A stretch of DNA of 64,000 nucleotides, from positions 1,294,045 to 1,358,044 of the forward strand of contig NZ_KI629782.1 in NCBI RefSeq assembly GCF_000503775.1, given 5' to 3'. Under the pieces are notes generated by a model that ran no database searches, was not told the origin of the DNA, and saw nothing but the letters and a program-made list of their open reading frames with translations. Below are positions 63,049 to 64,000 of this stretch, piece after piece. Each line of letters starts with the position of its first letter. The first letter of the stretch is position 1. The translations under genes and the position numbers were made by a program. This DNA comes from Brevibacillus panacihumi W25 (GTDB lineage: Bacteria > Bacillota > Bacilli > Brevibacillales > Brevibacillaceae).

Positions 63049-64000
63049 TTAGCGTTGGTCGATTGGCACGTAATGCTGGTTGACCGGACCGATGTAGTCC
63101 GCACGTGGACGGATCAGGCGATTATTTTCATACTGTTCCATGATGTGCGCAGTCCAACCAGACATACGGCTGATCGCGAAAATAGGTGTAAACAGATCGA
63201 TTTCCAGTCCCAGAGAGATGTAGACGGATGCGGAGTAGAAGTCGACGTTTGGCTTCAAGCCTTTTTCGCCTGTCACCATGTCATCGATTTTTACGGACAT
63301 CTCGTACAGCTCAGGACGGCCGATTTGTGCAGTCAGCGCTTTGGACATTTGTTTGAGCCATTTTGCACGCGGGTCGCCATCTTTGTAGACGCGGTGGCCG
63401 AAGCCCATGATTTTTTCTTTGTTGTCCAGTTTGTTGCGTACATAGCCTTCTACTTTGTCCATAGAACCGATTTCAGTCAGCATAGCGGCAACCGCTTCGT
63501 TGGCTCCTCCATGCAGCGGGCCTTTCAGCGTGCCGATGGCAGATACGATACCGGAGTAGATATCTGTCAGCGTGGCAACGGTTACACGGGCAGCGAAGGT
63601 AGATGCGTTGAACTCATGGTCTGCATGCAGGATCAAAGCTACGTTGAACGCCTTGACGGCTGTCTCGGTAGGCTCTTCCCCATTGAGCATGTAGAGGAAA
63701 TTCTCAGCGATGGTGTAATTCGTTTTTGGTGCGACTGGTTCCAGGCCTTTGCGCAGACGAGCGAATGCCGCGATCAGAGTAGGCGTTTGCGCCATCAGGC
63801 GAATCGCCTTGCGATAGTTGGCTTCAGGAGTCATATCTTGCGCTTCTTGGTCGTAGAGAGCTAGCGAAGAGACAGCTGTGCGCAATGCGGCCATCGGGTG
63901 AACGCCTTTTGGATAGTTGCGGATGCTGTCCAGAACTTGCGCAGGTACAGCCGCATTTTCACCCAATTGCTTTTTCAACGTTTCCAGCTGATCACGCTTC
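63049..64000 (-). CDS. citZ: Citrate synthase, N-terminus beyond the window
   Basis: 317 C-terminal residues of citrate synthase are present, with the frame open to the window edge. Catalytic and substrate residues are in place: His in LILHADHEFNASTFAARV, the GPLHGGANEAV loop with His, GFGHRVYKDGDPRAKWLK, and the Asp in VDFYSASVYISLGLEIDLFTPIFAISRMSGWTAHI. The enzyme joins oxaloacetate and acetyl-CoA. It is first of the citZ-icd-mdh group on this strand. About 50 residues are missing at the start, judged by usual length. Confidence 0.95.
   Translation of the reverse strand, partial: KRDQLETLKKQLGENAAVPAQVLDSIRNYPKGVHPMAALRTAVSSLALYDQEAQDMTPEANYRKAIRLMAQTPTLIAAFARLRKGLEPVAPKTNYTIAENFLYMLNGEEPTETAVKAFNVALILHADHEFNASTFAARVTVATLTDIYSGIVSAIGTLKGPLHGGANEAVAAMLTEIGSMDKVEGYVRNKLDNKEKIMGFGHRVYKDGDPRAKWLKQMSKALTAQIGRPELYEMSVKIDDMVTGEKGLKPNVDFYSASVYISLGLEIDLFTPIFAISRMSGWTAHIMEQYENNRLIRPRADYIGPVNQHYVPIDQR

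Overview
The window looks like chromosomal DNA of a spore-forming Firmicute, most likely Brevibacillus or a close Bacillales relative. The signs are a Bacillus-type replication loader pair (dnaB-dnaI), a CotF-type coat protein, a SpoIIP-domain protein, a T-box leader, a CIRCE operator, strong AGGAGG-type ribosome binding sites with frequent TTG and GTG starts, and a Cfr-like methylase of the kind known from Bacillales. The gene order citZ-icd-mdh-phoP-phoR ... polA-mutM-coaE ... gapB ... nrdR-dnaB-dnaI matches the Bacillus subtilis backbone, with several insertions.

Positions 1 to about 30 kb are accessory and visibly eroding. They hold an MFS exporter with a divergent TetR, an Escherichia-type SpeD, a DUF3995-like membrane protein beside a broken HxlR regulator, an orphan 974-residue SF1 helicase, small enzyme/regulator pairs (SDR, VOC, AraC, quinone oxidoreductase, SnoaL-like/MarR, MerR/NmrA), and a cfr-like gene behind a leader that looks built for attenuation. 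Decay is frequent: a partial marR copy, a tRNA-Ala relic, sstT split by a 614-bp element with 8-bp target duplications, a chemotaxis receptor frameshifted by a 4-bp duplication, and a PstS-like gene split by a 1558-bp insertion sequence. Intact functions here include tRNA-Ala(GGC), T-box-controlled leuA, and htpG placed directly under a CIRCE operator.

From 30 to 37 kb lie cell-envelope and regulatory genes: SpoIIP with SH3 repeats, DinB, a TetR/membrane-protein pair with a palindromic operator, a ten-repeat Big_2 surface protein and a YdcF protein. From 37 to 64 kb is the conserved backbone, mostly on the minus strand: dnaI, dnaB, nrdR, an HD-GYP protein, gapB, a lytic transglycosylase, coaE, mutM and polA. 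Then comes an inserted block: polysaccharide deacetylase, amidase, DMT transporter with an overlapping micro-gene, a MarR-controlled efflux operon with two different adaptors, VanW and a double P-loop protein. The window ends with phoU-phoR-phoP and the TCA genes mdh-icd-citZ, citZ being cut by the window edge.

The observations most worth following are (1) the leader of the cfr-like gene, which has a 37-codon upstream ORF, a terminator/antiterminator pair and a hairpin over the ribosome binding site; (2) the mini-transposon in sstT, which has lost its transposase but carries a small two-helix membrane protein gene; (3) CIRCE control of htpG; and (4) the tRNA-Ala and marR relics, together with a 27-nt terminator block present twice.
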